DNA of 64,000 nt from Palsa-504 sp963756575 (GCA_963756575.1 CAVWOM010000003.1:186001-250000); one strand, 5' to 3'. Numbered from the stretch's first letter, positions 1 to 11,170 are shown. Made by a program: numbers and translations. The notes: generated by a model from the sequence alone, not told the origin.

Positions 1-38
1 CCGACCACGTAGGCTGTAGGCGGCAGCCTGGGCATCGG

Positions 39-944
39 TTGGGGAGGTGGCGGATCATCGAGTTCAACGACATCGGCGAACTCGCATCTCCGGTCGCCAT
101 TGCCGGGTTCGAGGGCTGGAACGACGCGGGCGAGGCGGCCAGCGGAGTGGTCAACCACCTGGGCATCGCCTGGCAGGCGACCCCCATCGGCGCCATCGAC
201 CCCGAGGACTTCTACGACTTCCAGGTCAACCGCCCGGTCGTCGAGATCGAGGACGGGCGGACCCAGCGGCTGATCTGGCCGACGACGCGGTTCTCGCTCG
301 CGCGGGCCCGGAGCCTCGATCCGGCCGGCGAATCCGCACCGCCTACCGGGCTGTCCCGGGACGTCGTGCTGGTGCACGGCATCGAGCCGAACATGCGCTG
401 GCGGGCCTTCAGCGAAGAACTCGTGGAGGGCCTGGAGACCCTGGGCGTGGAGATGATCATCCTGCTCGGCGCGCTGCTGGCCGATGCCCCGCACACCCGG
501 CCGGTACCGGTGTCCATCGGCTCGTCGAACGCGGAGCTCGCCACCGAGATCGGCGTCGGCCTTTCCGACTACAAGGGCCCAACCGGGATCGTCGGGGTCA
601 TGCAGCACACCTGCGCCGCGGCGGGTATCCCGACCGTCTCGCTGTGGGCGCAGGTCCCGCACTACGTGGCGCAGCCGCCGAGCCCGAAGGTCACCCTGGC
701 GCTGCTGCGCGGCGTCGAGGACATCCTGGACGTGCCGCTGCCGCTGGCCGACCTGCCCGAGGAATCGCGCGCCTGGGAACGCGGGGTAGACGAGCTCGCC
801 CAGCAGGACTCCGAGGTCGCCGACTACGTGCGGACCCTGGAAGAGGCCAAGGACGCGATGGACCTCCCGGAGGCGAGCGGCGACGCGATCGCCCGCGAGT
901 TCGAGCGCTACTTCAGGCGCCACGGCGGCGCCGCGGACTCGTAG
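39..944 (+). CDS. PAC2 (proteasome assembly chaperone 2-like) family protein
   Basis: Recognised by the N-terminal block IAGFEGWNDAGEAAS and by the later segments LLGALLADAPHTRPVPV and GVMQHTCAAAGIPTVSLWA, which are typical of actinobacterial PAC2 proteins (Rv2125-like, about 300 residues; here 301). The family is structurally related to archaeal/eukaryotic proteasome assembly chaperones, but its biochemical role in bacteria is not established. The start is uncertain: a TTG is used here, the frame stays open to the left window edge, and the conserved part begins only at IIEFNDIGELASP. The tail after residue 240 is charged and helical (EEAKDAMD). The esterase gene follows 19 bases later on the same strand. 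Proteasome-linked genes pafA, pafB and pafC lie 26-32 kb away in this window. Confidence 0.85.
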   Translation: MGRWRIIEFNDIGELASPVAIAGFEGWNDAGEAASGVVNHLGIAWQATPIGAIDPEDFYDFQVNRPVVEIEDGRTQRLIWPTTRFSLARARSLDPAGESAPPTGLSRDVVLVHGIEPNMRWRAFSEELVEGLETLGVEMIILLGALLADAPHTRPVPVSIGSSNAELATEIGVGLSDYKGPTGIVGVMQHTCAAAGIPTVSLWAQVPHYVAQPPSPKVTLALLRGVEDILDVPLPLADLPEESRAWERGVDELAQQDSEVADYVRTLEEAKDAMDLPEASGDAIAREFERYFRRHGGAADS

Positions 945-963
945 GATCCGGCGTCACCGGTTC

Positions 964-1911
964 ATGACCCAGCTGATCCGGCGTGCCCGCCGCCTGCTGC
1001 GGTCCCTTGACGGCGCCGCCGTCGTCGGGGTCTTCTGCCTGCTCATGGTGCTGCCGTCCGGGGTGACCAGGCTAGCCAGCTCGGACACGACCGACCCGGC
1101 CGGGCTGCGCGGCACGGTGAGCGTACTGCCGGTCCGCGGCCCGTCGGACCAGCAGCCGCACCAGGTGTGGGTGTGGCGGCCGCCCGGGCCCGATTCGGCT
1201 GTGATCCCGGTGCTCTACTTCCTGCACGGCGATCCGGGGTCGGCTCAGGACCCGTTCGCCAACGGGCTGGCCCGGGTGCTCAACCAGCGCCTGCGGGAGG
1301 GTTACCCGCCGTTCGTCTTCGCCAGCGTCGACGGGAACAGCAGCCGGCACCAGGACACGGAGTGGGCCAACTCCAGCGACGGCAGCGACCTGGTGATGAA
1401 CCGGGTGACCGACGCCGCCATCGCGGCCGTCGAGGGAACGCACATGCGGGACGCCGCGCACCGGGCCATCGCCGGGTTCTCTATGGGCGGCTACGGGGCC
1501 ATGAACATCGCGACGCAGAACCGCGGGGTGTTCGGCCAGGTCGTCTCCATCGCGGGGTACTTCGTGGTGAACGACCTGTCCGGCATGCTCGGCGGCATCG
1601 CGTCGGTCATCGCGAGGAACACCCCGTCGGCGCACCCGTGCCAGGCCCGGGGCATGCGGGTCCTGCTCGACGAGGACGCGTCCGAGCCGGATCCGCTCAT
1701 CCGGGGCCAGGCCGCCCGGATGGGCGGCCTGCTGCGCTCGTGCGGCATCCCGGTCACGGTGCGGGTCCAGCCGGGTACGCATAACTGGGCCTACGCCATG
1801 GGGGCGTTGCGGCGGTCGTTCGCGTTCCTGACCGGCAACTGGCGTCAGGCGGCCGCCGACGGCACGCCGGACTCGGCTTCCCCGGCCGCCTTCGCCGCCA
1901 GCCTGCGCTAG
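964..1911 (+). CDS. Secreted/membrane-anchored esterase of the antigen 85/esterase-D type
   Basis: Alpha/beta-hydrolase of 315 residues. A hydrophobic segment (about residues 18-38, AAVVGVFCLLMVLPSG) acts as signal peptide or membrane anchor, so the enzyme is predicted to act outside the membrane. The nucleophile elbow GFSMGGYGAMN lies near residue 173. The oxyanion-side motif YFLHGDPGS and the late His in PGTHNWAYAMGALRRSF fit the esterase/mycolyltransferase-like family. The natural ester substrate cannot be inferred. The gene is convergent with the next minus-strand gene, and both stop codons share the CTAG at 1908-1911. A weak ribosome-binding site precedes the ATG, so expression with the upstream PAC2 gene is plausible. 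Confidence 0.8.
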   Translation: MTQLIRRARRLLRSLDGAAVVGVFCLLMVLPSGVTRLASSDTTDPAGLRGTVSVLPVRGPSDQQPHQVWVWRPPGPDSAVIPVLYFLHGDPGSAQDPFANGLARVLNQRLREGYPPFVFASVDGNSSRHQDTEWANSSDGSDLVMNRVTDAAIAAVEGTHMRDAAHRAIAGFSMGGYGAMNIATQNRGVFGQVVSIAGYFVVNDLSGMLGGIASVIARNTPSAHPCQARGMRVLLDEDASEPDPLIRGQAARMGGLLRSCGIPVTVRVQPGTHNWAYAMGALRRSFAFLTGNWRQAAADGTPDSASPAAFAASLR

Positions 1912-2660
1912 ACCGGAGGCCAGGGGATGGCGGGCCAGTCGGCGGGCGGGTAGGGGTGGACCCGGTGCTTGAGGAGCGTCTCCACCCTGATCTTGGTTGC
2001 CCTGATCTCGCTCGCGGTCAGCAGCGGAGAAAGCTTGTCTTCCAGGCCGTGCTCGTCGAGCTGGGCGCTGAGCCGGCGGAGCGCCTCCAGCGAGCGCCTC
2101 GGCAGGGTCTTGCCCCGCCACTGCCACAAGACGGTACGCAGCTTGTAATCCTCGGCGAAGCACACCCCGTGGTCGCAGCCGTACAGGTGCCCGTCGGCGA
2201 CCGGCAGCAGGTGGCCGATCTTGCGGTCGGCGTTGTTGATCACCGCGTCGAATACGGCCATGTCCCGCAGGCCGGCATGGTCGGTGCGGCGGGACATGGC
2301 GATCAGGTCCACGTCGGTGTCGTGGTCGATCCACAGCTGGCACATGCCGGGACCGAACGGCCCGTCGCGCATCACCGTCGGCGGGACCACGTCCCACCCG
2401 GCCGCGTGGGATATCACGTAAGCCGCGACCTCCCGGCCGGCCAGCGTGCCGGTCGGGAAGTCCCACAGCGGCCGCTCACCCGCGACCGGCTTGTAAACGC
2501 ACGCCACCTGACCACCGCTGACCTTGAGCGTGCAGTACAGGGTCGCGTTGGAGGCGTCGACCAGGCGTCCCTCGATCTCCAGCTTCCCGTTGGCGAGCAG
2601 ATCGAGCGTGGCCTGCTCGCCGTCGTCGTCATCCGGCGCGGGGCGCTTGTGCTCAAGCAT
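1908..2660 (-). CDS. SCO1664-family conserved actinobacterial protein
   Basis: Product of 250 residues starting MLEHKRPAPDD. I chose the ATG at 2660 because it overlaps the end of the DUF3090 gene by 8 bases and the conserved sequence starts just after it; the longer reading frame upstream is a shadow of DUF3090. Conserved pieces include YCTLKVSGGQVACVYKPVAGERPLWDFP, of which KPVAGERPLWDFP is diagnostic, then a GREVAAYVIS segment and DADRKIGHLLP-type sequence (NNADRKIGHLLPVADG). These resemble phosphatidylinositol 3/4-kinase-like (HipA/PI-kinase fold) proteins, with N and D as likely metal or ATP ligands. The substrate is unknown. It is the last gene of the 4805-1908 minus-strand chain; in many actinobacteria mshC follows, but here an opposing esterase gene does. 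Confidence 0.82.
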   Translation of the reverse strand: MLEHKRPAPDDDDGEQATLDLLANGKLEIEGRLVDASNATLYCTLKVSGGQVACVYKPVAGERPLWDFPTGTLAGREVAAYVISHAAGWDVVPPTVMRDGPFGPGMCQLWIDHDTDVDLIAMSRRTDHAGLRDMAVFDAVINNADRKIGHLLPVADGHLYGCDHGVCFAEDYKLRTVLWQWRGKTLPRRSLEALRRLSAQLDEHGLEDKLSPLLTASEIRATKIRVETLLKHRVHPYPPADWPAIPWPPV

Positions 2661-3213
2661 GGGCGGCGCGGTGACCGTTCTGCCGGGGGCAGATATGCCC
2701 GTCGGTGTCCAGCGGCAGGCCGCACAGCGGGCACGGCGGCCGGCCGGCCGCCACGATGCTGGCCGCCCGGCGGGCGAAGGCGCGGGCGGCGCCCGGCGTG
2801 ATCCGGACGCGCAGCACACCCGGCCCGTCCGCGGGCAGGTCCTCGGCCAGCGGCTCGACCGGCTCGTCCGACTCCTCCTGCGCTTCGATGACGACCATGC
2901 CGCCATCGCCGTCCCAGGCCAGGGCGATGGCGCCCACCCGGAAGTCCTCGAGCAGCGGGAGGTCGAGCGGCGCGTCGTCCGGCGGCACCGCGGGGGCGGC
3001 GGCGGGCGCCTCCGTTGGTCCCCCGGTCCGCCTGAGCACCTCATCGAGAAGCTCGTCGATGCGCTCGGCCAGCAGGCTTACCTGGAATTTCTCCAGGACG
3101 ACGCTGGTCACGCGCCCGCTGGAAGTCGCTTGCAGGTAGAAGGTCCGCTCTCCGGGCTGGCCGACCACGCCGGCCACGAACCTGTCCGGCGGGTCATAGA
3201 AAAAGACCGGCAT
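2653..3213 (-). CDS. DUF3090 family protein
   Basis: Product of 186 residues starting MPVFFYDPPDRFVAGVVG, the standard beginning of DUF3090 proteins. AAGGA lies 7 bases upstream of the ATG, inside the 3' end of the phosphatase gene, and the stop of that gene is only 4 bases before this start. The C-terminus holds a small Cys cluster (CPLCGLPLDTDGHICPRQNGH) that looks like a zinc ribbon (CxxC...C...H). Family members almost always sit between a histidine-phosphatase gene and an SCO1664-like gene, exactly as here, which suggests a shared but still unknown task. The end overlaps the next start by 8 bases, so translation is probably coupled. Confidence 0.88.
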   Translation of the reverse strand: MPVFFYDPPDRFVAGVVGQPGERTFYLQATSSGRVTSVVLEKFQVSLLAERIDELLDEVLRRTGGPTEAPAAAPAVPPDDAPLDLPLLEDFRVGAIALAWDGDGGMVVIEAQEESDEPVEPLAEDLPADGPGVLRVRITPGAARAFARRAASIVAAGRPPCPLCGLPLDTDGHICPRQNGHRAAHA

Positions 3214-3217
3214 AGTC

Positions 3218-4027
3218 CTATCCTTGCGTGTCCGCCGACGGCCGGCCACTCGCCGCGGCCGCGCCGGCCGGGATGCCGCTGGCACCGTTCACCATGTCCG
3301 GCCGCCCGTCCGCCGGGCCACCGGGATCCGCTCCGCCCGAGCCGCCGCCCACCGCCGCGTCACTATGCGGTGCGCTCCGGCCGCGGGCTTGGTCATCCGC
3401 ACGTGGCATTAGGTCCTCCACCCCACTCCCCCTGTCGTTCATCCGGACCAGGAACGGCCGCAGCGGCGTGTACCTGATCACGGTCAGCGAGCAGGGATCG
3501 GCCTGGATCCGCTGGCACTGGTCGAGGTGCAGTCCCAGGCTATCCGCGACGATGGCCTTGATGACATCGCCGTGCGAGCAGATGAGATAGGTAGCGTCCT
3601 GGCCGAGCCTGGCATTCCACTCGCGGATCGCGGCCACCGCCCGGTGCTGCATATCCGGCATGGACTCGCCGGCCGGGCCGGGGAACGTCACCGCGCTGGG
3701 GTGAGCCTGGACCACGCGCCAGAGCGGCTCCTGCGCTAGCTTGCTGAGCGGCTGGCCGGTCCAGTCCCCGTACCGGCACTCCCCCACCCGGTCCTCGGTG
3801 AGGACCAGCTGGCCGTCCCTGGTCGCCGCGATCGCCGCCGCGGTCTGCTGGCATCGCTCCAACGGGCTGCTGACGATGGCGTCCAGCGGCAGCGGGGCGA
3901 GCCGGGCCGCCAGCGCGGCCGCCTGGGCCTGCCCCCGGTCGTCGAGCGAGATGCCGGGCGTCCACCCGGTCAGCAGCTGACCAGTCGTCGCGGTGAGCCC
4001 ATGCCGCACCAGCAGAACCGTCGTCAC
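3218..4027 (-). CDS. Histidine phosphatase (MSMEG_4193-type phosphoglycerate-mutase-like)
   Basis: Product of 269 residues. The catalytic LVRHG motif is at residues 6-10, SSPLERCQQT near residue 54, the acid-supplying GECRYGDWTG near residue 83, and the second catalytic His in CSHGDVIKAIVADSLG near residue 150. This is the full set for a branch-1/2 histidine phosphatase. It removes phosphate from an unknown small substrate or acts as a mutase. About 60 residues after residue 205 are low-complexity (Gly/Ala/Pro/Asp-rich) and unlike the compact family, so the protein is longer than usual. The GTG start has no Shine-Dalgarno but has TAGAGT six bases upstream, suggesting a leaderless transcript. 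It heads the phosphatase-DUF3090-SCO1664 chain. Confidence 0.87.
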   Translation of the reverse strand: MTTVLLVRHGLTATTGQLLTGWTPGISLDDRGQAQAAALAARLAPLPLDAIVSSPLERCQQTAAAIAATRDGQLVLTEDRVGECRYGDWTGQPLSKLAQEPLWRVVQAHPSAVTFPGPAGESMPDMQHRAVAAIREWNARLGQDATYLICSHGDVIKAIVADSLGLHLDQCQRIQADPCSLTVIRYTPLRPFLVRMNDRGSGVEDLMPRADDQARGRSAPHSDAAVGGGSGGADPGGPADGRPDMVNGASGIPAGAAAASGRPSADTQG

Positions 4028-4033
4028 GCCTTG

Positions 4034-4039
4034 ACTCTA
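4034..4039 (-). promoter_or_regulatory. -10 element (TAGAGT) for a leaderless transcript of the phosphatase gene
   Basis: TAGAGT on the minus strand ends exactly 6 bases before the GTG at 4027, which would place transcription start on the start codon. No Shine-Dalgarno is visible. Confidence 0.5.
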
Positions 4040-4055
4040 GCCGGTTCTGCGCCCT

Positions 4056-4805
4056 TTACCCGGCTGCGCCCGGCCCGTGGCCCGGATGCCCCGGACCGGG
4101 CGGCTCGGGCGCGACGGCCTGCTCCTCCCCCGGCTCTGTCGGCGGATCACCCTGGACGATGAACGCCATCGAGCCGAATTCCACCCGGTCGCCGGGGTGC
4201 ACCGGGACCGCCTCGCGGACCAGCCAGCCGTTGAGCCTGGTGCCGTTGTGCGAGCCCAGGTCGCTGAGGAGCCAGCCGTCCTCGCGGCGCACCAGCAGGG
4301 CGTGCATCCGGGAGACGGACAGGTCGGTCAGGCACAGGTCGCACTCACGGGTCCGGCCGATGGTGAACCGCACTCCGCCGCCCGGCGGGAAGAACAACGG
4401 CGCCGGCCGGGCGGGCGGCCGTGCGGCCAGCGGCGGCGCGACGGAACCGGACCGGACCCAGGGAAGTCCCTCGGGTCCCGATCCGGGCGCCTCGCGGATC
4501 CGCTGGGTGCCCGGGAACGGCCCGTCCGGCTGATCGTGCCGCGCGGGCGGTTCCTCGCCGCGCAGCAGGGCCCTGATCTTCGCCATCAGGCCGGGCCGCC
4601 GCGGCGGCAGGTCGGTGAACAACCCGGCCAGCTGACCTCGGTGCCGCGCGTCGAGGGCGCTCTGCATCCGGTAGACGAAAGTCTCGTGAGACAGCCGTCC
4701 CTCAGCGAACTCGTTCCTCAGCTCGCTGACCGCGTGGTCGCGCTCCGCGTCAGAGGCGCGGAGGAATTCGGGCGTTGTGGGCGTGTCCGCCGTCGACCCT
4801 CCCAT
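4056..4805 (-). CDS. DUF1707 (SHOCT-like) plus FHA-domain protein
   Basis: Product of 249 residues with two recognisable parts. Residues 14-70 (FLRASDAERDHAVSEL, then FAEGRLSHETFVYRM and ALDAR) form a DUF1707 domain. Residues about 145-220 form an FHA phosphothreonine-binding domain, with GRTRECD, SVSRMHALL and DLGSHNGTRLNG carrying the conserved Gly-Arg, Ser-x-x-His and Asn-Gly residues. A Pro/Arg-rich linker joins them. FHA domains read Ser/Thr-kinase phosphorylation, so a signalling or scaffold role is likely; no kinase gene is in the window. GATACT six bases before the ATG may serve as a -10 for a leaderless start. The ABC importer operon ends 51 bases upstream. Confidence 0.85.
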   Translation of the reverse strand: MGGSTADTPTTPEFLRASDAERDHAVSELRNEFAEGRLSHETFVYRMQSALDARHRGQLAGLFTDLPPRRPGLMAKIRALLRGEEPPARHDQPDGPFPGTQRIREAPGSGPEGLPWVRSGSVAPPLAARPPARPAPLFFPPGGGVRFTIGRTRECDLCLTDLSVSRMHALLVRREDGWLLSDLGSHNGTRLNGWLVREAVPVHPGDRVEFGSMAFIVQGDPPTEPGEEQAVAPEPPGPGHPGHGPGAAG

Positions 4806-4856
4806 GAATGGAGTATCGGCATCATCTGGCCTCAGGGCAAGAGGACGCCCCGGAGG

Positions 4857-7151
<2,295 letters not shown>

Positions 7152-7213
7152 CTGGCCGCTACCTCTCGTTATCGGTGACTTTGGTTGATCATCGTGCCCA
7201 GCGGGGCGCGTCT

Positions 7214-8134
7214 CTAACGGCGCCGCAGGCGCACGTCCATCGCGTCGCGCAGCGCGTCACCGATGAAGTTGAGCGCCATCACGGTCAGGACGATGCAGGC
7301 ACCTACCGGGAAGATGAGCCACCAGTACCCGTCCTGCAGGTAGTTGCTGCCGTCGGAGAGCTGGTCGCCCCAGTCGACGTTCGGGAAGTGCAGGCCGAAG
7401 CCGAGGAAGCCGATGTAGGAGACGGCCAGGATCGCGTCCGCCACCTGGAAGGTCACGTTGACGATGACCACGCCCAGGGCGTTCGGGATCAGGTGCCTGC
7501 TGATCAGCCGCCAGCTGCTGGCGCCCGCCGTTCGCGCCGCGAGGACGAAGTCGCGTTCTCGCAGCGAGAGCACCTCGCCGCGTACCAGCCGGGCCGGCAC
7601 CTGCCAGGCGAAGCCGCCGATGACCAGGCTCAGCGACAGCACGGTGGCACCGAACTTGACCGCCAGGATCAGCACCACGAACAGGAACGGGACGGAGAGG
7701 AAGATGTCGACGACCCGCATCATGACGGAGTCGATGATTCCCCCGGCCAGCCCGGATACGGCGCCCCACAGGGTGCCGATCACGATGGCGACGAAGGCCG
7801 CGAAGAACCCGACCTCCAAGGCGGCCTGGCCGCCCTTCATCATCCGGCCGAGCTCGTCGAAGCCGTTCGTGTCGGTGCCGAACAGGTGGGCGCCCGAGGG
7901 CGGCAGGTTCGCCGACGTGAGGTTCGTGTCGAGCTGGTTGGTGTGGTAGATGAGCGGTCCGACGAAGCTGAACAGGACGAAGAAAACGAGGATACCGAAG
8001 CCGATCAGGGCCAGCCGGTTGCTCGCGAACTCGCGGAACGCGAGCCGCCAGCCGCTCTGCACGGCCCCGATCTCGCCGCCCTCGGGGGCACGCTGCACAT
8101 CCAGCGGCGGCAGGGACGAAGATTGCGTCGCCAT
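7214..8134 (-). CDS. ABC importer permease, DppC/OppC type
   Basis: Product of 306 residues with an N-terminal cytoplasmic stretch, a first transmembrane helix (LALIGFGILVFFVLFSFVG), a large extracytoplasmic loop containing HLFGTDTNGFDELGRM, and then five further helices. The FGTDxxGxD motif and the C-terminal DWGDQLSDG and ALNFIGDALRDAMDVRLRR (conserved end) are hallmarks of DppC-type permeases; the EAA-like loop is ARTAGASSWRLISRHLIPN. It would pair with the DppB-type protein to form the channel for peptides or similar solutes. It starts 27 bases after the upstream permease gene with GGAGG ahead of the ATG. Confidence 0.93.
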   Translation of the reverse strand: MATQSSSLPPLDVQRAPEGGEIGAVQSGWRLAFREFASNRLALIGFGILVFFVLFSFVGPLIYHTNQLDTNLTSANLPPSGAHLFGTDTNGFDELGRMMKGGQAALEVGFFAAFVAIVIGTLWGAVSGLAGGIIDSVMMRVVDIFLSVPFLFVVLILAVKFGATVLSLSLVIGGFAWQVPARLVRGEVLSLRERDFVLAARTAGASSWRLISRHLIPNALGVVIVNVTFQVADAILAVSYIGFLGFGLHFPNVDWGDQLSDGSNYLQDGYWWLIFPVGACIVLTVMALNFIGDALRDAMDVRLRRR

Positions 8135-8161
8135 GGTGGCCTCCTTCCTAGGCGTGGCCGG

Positions 8162-9109
8162 TCAGGCCAGCCGGATGCGCGGGTCCGCGACGGTGAGAGC
8201 GATGTCCGCGACCAGGTTTCCGACGACGACGAGAACAGCGCCCGACAGGGTGTAAGCGAGCAGGACCGGATAGTCCACCTTCTGCAGGCTTGAGAAGAAG
8301 AGCAGCCCGAGGCCCTGGAAATTGAACAGCTGCTCGGTGATGAGGTTGCCGGCCAGCAGGGCCGGCAGGGACAGGCCGATCAGCGTCACCATCGGCAGGC
8401 TGGCGTTGCGGACCAGGTGCCGCCACAGGATCAGCCGCTCGGGCAGGCCCTTGGCTCGGGACACCTTGATGTAGTCCTGGGCCAGCACGTCCATGGCCGC
8501 GGATCTCATGTACCGGGAGAAGGCCGCCACCGAGATCAGCGCGAGCGTCAGGATCGGCAGCGTCATCGAGTACCAGTCCCCGACGACCGTCCAGAAGTTG
8601 GTGGACTGGGTCGCCTCGAAGTTGAAGACCGGCAGGGAGATGGCGAACACCTGGATGAGGATCAGCCCGAGGAAGAACGACGGCATCGAGTAGAGGATGA
8701 ACGCGGCGCTGGTGGCCACGTTGTCGCCGATGCTGTTGCGCTTGACCGCCTGGAAGATGCCCAGCGGCAAGGCGATGAGCACGGCGATCACCAGCGAGAT
8801 GCCGGACAGGTAGGCGCTGCGGGCCACGCGCTCCTGCAGGAGCGCGAACACGCTCTGGTTCTCGGCGTAGGAGTAGCCCAGGTTGCCGTGCAGCAGGTTG
8901 TTCACGTACCGGAAGTACTGCACGATCACCGGGTCGTCGTAGCCGTTGGCCTTGTTGAAGGCGTTGATCGCGGCCGGGCGGGCCGACAGGCCGAGGACCT
9001 GCCTGGCCGGCGACGGGTAGATGGCGTGCAGCAGCAAGAAGATGAAAATGGAGACGCCGATGATCACGACGATCGACGTGACGAGCCGGCGAGCTAGGTA
9101 GGAGATCAT
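8162..9109 (-). CDS. ABC importer permease, DppB/OppB type
   Basis: Product of 315 residues. It begins MISYLARRLVTSIVVI with the first membrane helix, followed by a periplasmic-side loop and five more helices. The EAA loop ARAKGLPERLILWRHLVRNA and the end NLVADIALTVADPRIRLA are diagnostic for DppB-type permeases. It is the channel half that partners the DppC-type protein. A 144-base spacer with a strong stem-loop separates it from the binding-protein gene, which likely lowers permease expression relative to the binding protein. Confidence 0.93.
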   Translation of the reverse strand: MISYLARRLVTSIVVIIGVSIFIFLLLHAIYPSPARQVLGLSARPAAINAFNKANGYDDPVIVQYFRYVNNLLHGNLGYSYAENQSVFALLQERVARSAYLSGISLVIAVLIALPLGIFQAVKRNSIGDNVATSAAFILYSMPSFFLGLILIQVFAISLPVFNFEATQSTNFWTVVGDWYSMTLPILTLALISVAAFSRYMRSAAMDVLAQDYIKVSRAKGLPERLILWRHLVRNASLPMVTLIGLSLPALLAGNLITEQLFNFQGLGLLFFSSLQKVDYPVLLAYTLSGAVLVVVGNLVADIALTVADPRIRLA

Positions 9110-9195
9110 TGACCCTGCCTTCCCTCCGCGGCGTGACCGCGGCCCAGGCGCCCGGGCCCGCGGGGCCCTGGTGGGGCTCCGCGGCTCCGGGTCTT

Positions 9196-9232
9196 TGCCC
9201 TGGTCTCCGGTGTATCACCGGAGACCAGGGCA
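9196..9232 (-). promoter_or_regulatory. Intercistronic stem-loop, 17 perfect base pairs, 3-base loop
   Basis: TGCCCTGGTCTCCGGTG (9196-9212) pairs perfectly with 9216-9232 around a TAT loop. It sits between the binding-protein stop (9254) and the DppB-type start (9109). There is no U-run on the minus strand, so it looks more like an RNA-stabilising or partial-termination structure than a full intrinsic terminator. Such structures usually let the solute-binding protein be made in excess over the membrane parts. Confidence 0.65.
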
Positions 9233-9253
9233 GTCCAGCGTCCTGAGGAGTGG

Positions 9254-11170
9254 TTACGAGTTGAGGTACCAGTACTCGGGGGTGGCGTAGTACTGGGTCA
9301 GGTTCTCCCAGGCTTCGGGCGACTGCGCCGAGATGTTGGTCTTCCACGCCCAGGTGTAGTCGTTGTTGGGCTCGAACATGCTCGGCTGCGAGGTGGTCAG
9401 GTAGGCCGCCTCGGACCGCACCGCGGTCGGGTCGCTGCTGGTGATGGAAGCGTTGATCAGCGCGTCAGCCTTGGGGTCGCTGTAGTTGCCGATCTGGTTG
9501 GATCCGCCGGTGTTGAACAGGCTGAAGGTGGTCGGGTAGGTGCTGTTCGTCTCCCCGCCGAAGTCCTCCATGGCCCACTTGTTCTCGTTCGCCGGAGCGG
9601 CCGGGTCCAGGTAGTTGGAGATCATGAAGTTGAAGTTGCTGCTCTGCAGGGTGATGTTGATGCCGGCCTGCTTGGCCTTGGACACCAGGTCGGTCATCTC
9701 GCTGCTGATCAGGTTCGAACCCGAGTTGTAGATCAGGTTGAACTTCAGCGGCGTGCCCGCCGGGATGCCCGCGCCGCACTGGTTGGCGCCGCTGCCCGCG
9801 CTCTGGCAGACGTCCGTGCCGCCCGCGTTCACGGTCCAGCCGTGGCTCTTGAGCAGGCTGGTGGCCGAGTTGATGCTGAACGGGTACGGGTCGGTCGCCG
9901 CGTTGGAGGGCAGGAACGGGCTCTTCGGGTAGGCCGGGATGGGACCGTAAGCGGGAGCGCCGGCGCCGTGCATGAACGCCGAGATCCAGCCCTGCTGGTC
10001 TTCCACGTGCGCCATCGCCTGACGGAAGTACGTCTGGTTGACGATGGAGTTGAAGTGGCCGGTCTTGTCCTCGAAGTTGTAGTTCAGGAAGTTCATCCCG
10101 AAGTCAGGCTCGCCGAAGTAGTTGTAGCCGAGCCGGACCACCTGCGGCAGCTGCGGGACGTTGTTCGCCGGGATGAAGCCCACGTCGATGCTCTTGGACT
10201 TGACCGCGTTGAACTCCGCCGCGTCCGAGGTGAACGGGACGCCCTGGAAGTTGGACATCGGGGTCACGTGCGGGCCGCCGTAGGTCTTGTTCGGGACCAT
10301 GGTGAAGGCGCCGGTGGTGACGTTGAACTGCGTCAGCTTGTACGGGCCGTCCACGACCTGCCACAGCGGGTTGGTCGTGTAGGTGCTCACCGACTTGGCC
10401 TGCGAGGTCAGGAAGTTGAAGATGCTCGTCGCCTGGGCCGGGCTCCAGCCCGTGGCCGAGGGCGCGACGACCGATCCGCTGGCCGACGTCTTGGCCCAGT
10501 CGGCGGACGGCATCGGGTAGACCGAGCCGAGGATGTCCTCGGTGAACCAGGACGGGTTGACGGCCGCGCTGAGGTTCAGCACCAGGGTGTTGGAGCTCGG
10601 CTCGGAGACGCTGGTCAGGTTGTCCGGGAAGAACTTGGGCGTGTAGCCGGCCCAGTTCGCCGGCGACACCTTGACCCCGGCCTTGATCAGGTCGATGGCG
10701 AAGAGCAGGTCGTTGGCGGTGACGGGCTTGCCGTCCGACCACTTGAAGTTGCTCTTCATCGTGATGGTCAGGGTCTTGTTGCCGTTGCTGTACACCGGCT
10801 CGTTGGCCGGGCTCATGTTCTGGACGACCTCGGGCACGACGCCGTTCACGGTCCAGTACAGCGGCCGCCACATCTCGTTGATGAAGGTCGGGCCGTTGTA
10901 GACCGAGTTGTTGGCCGTGGGGATGACCGGGAAGATCCAGTTCGGAACCGCGCCGGGCGCCATCGCCCAGGTGATGGTCCCGGCCTTGACCTTGGCACCG
11001 GCCGCGGCGACCGGCACGGAGCCGATGCCGCCGGGGACCTTGACCACGCTGCTGGAGCTGTTGTTGTTCCCTCCGCCGCCACCGGAGCCACTGCTGCTAC
11101 AGGCGGCAAGTGCGGTGACGCTGGCCACCGCCAGGGCTAGCCCCGCGACTTTCTTGCTGCGGAACATCAT
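9254..11170 (-). CDS. Extracellular solute-binding lipoprotein, family 5 (peptide/nickel type)
   Basis: Product of 638 residues. The lipoprotein signal is LALAVASVTALAACSSS, with the lipidated Cys near residue 23, followed by a Gly/Asn/Ser linker. The mature protein shows family-5 features: FINEMWRPLYW, NLTITMKSNFKWSDGKPVTANDLLFAIDL (the KWSDGKPVTANDLLFAIDL part is the signature) and C-terminal LFNTGGSNQIGNYSDPKADALI. It captures the substrate for the importer encoded downstream; peptides are the usual ligand, but sugars, antibiotics or metals cannot be excluded. It is longer than typical DppA (about 535). A strong ribosome-binding site (GGAGGGAGGGCAG) precedes the ATG. It is the first gene of the operon; its promoter must lie within 11171-11940. 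Confidence 0.92.
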   Translation of the reverse strand: MMFRSKKVAGLALAVASVTALAACSSSGSGGGGGNNNSSSSVVKVPGGIGSVPVAAAGAKVKAGTITWAMAPGAVPNWIFPVIPTANNSVYNGPTFINEMWRPLYWTVNGVVPEVVQNMSPANEPVYSNGNKTLTITMKSNFKWSDGKPVTANDLLFAIDLIKAGVKVSPANWAGYTPKFFPDNLTSVSEPSSNTLVLNLSAAVNPSWFTEDILGSVYPMPSADWAKTSASGSVVAPSATGWSPAQATSIFNFLTSQAKSVSTYTTNPLWQVVDGPYKLTQFNVTTGAFTMVPNKTYGGPHVTPMSNFQGVPFTSDAAEFNAVKSKSIDVGFIPANNVPQLPQVVRLGYNYFGEPDFGMNFLNYNFEDKTGHFNSIVNQTYFRQAMAHVEDQQGWISAFMHGAGAPAYGPIPAYPKSPFLPSNAATDPYPFSINSATSLLKSHGWTVNAGGTDVCQSAGSGANQCGAGIPAGTPLKFNLIYNSGSNLISSEMTDLVSKAKQAGINITLQSSNFNFMISNYLDPAAPANENKWAMEDFGGETNSTYPTTFSLFNTGGSNQIGNYSDPKADALINASITSSDPTAVRSEAAYLTTSQPSMFEPNNDYTWAWKTNISAQSPEAWENLTQYYATPEYWYLNS

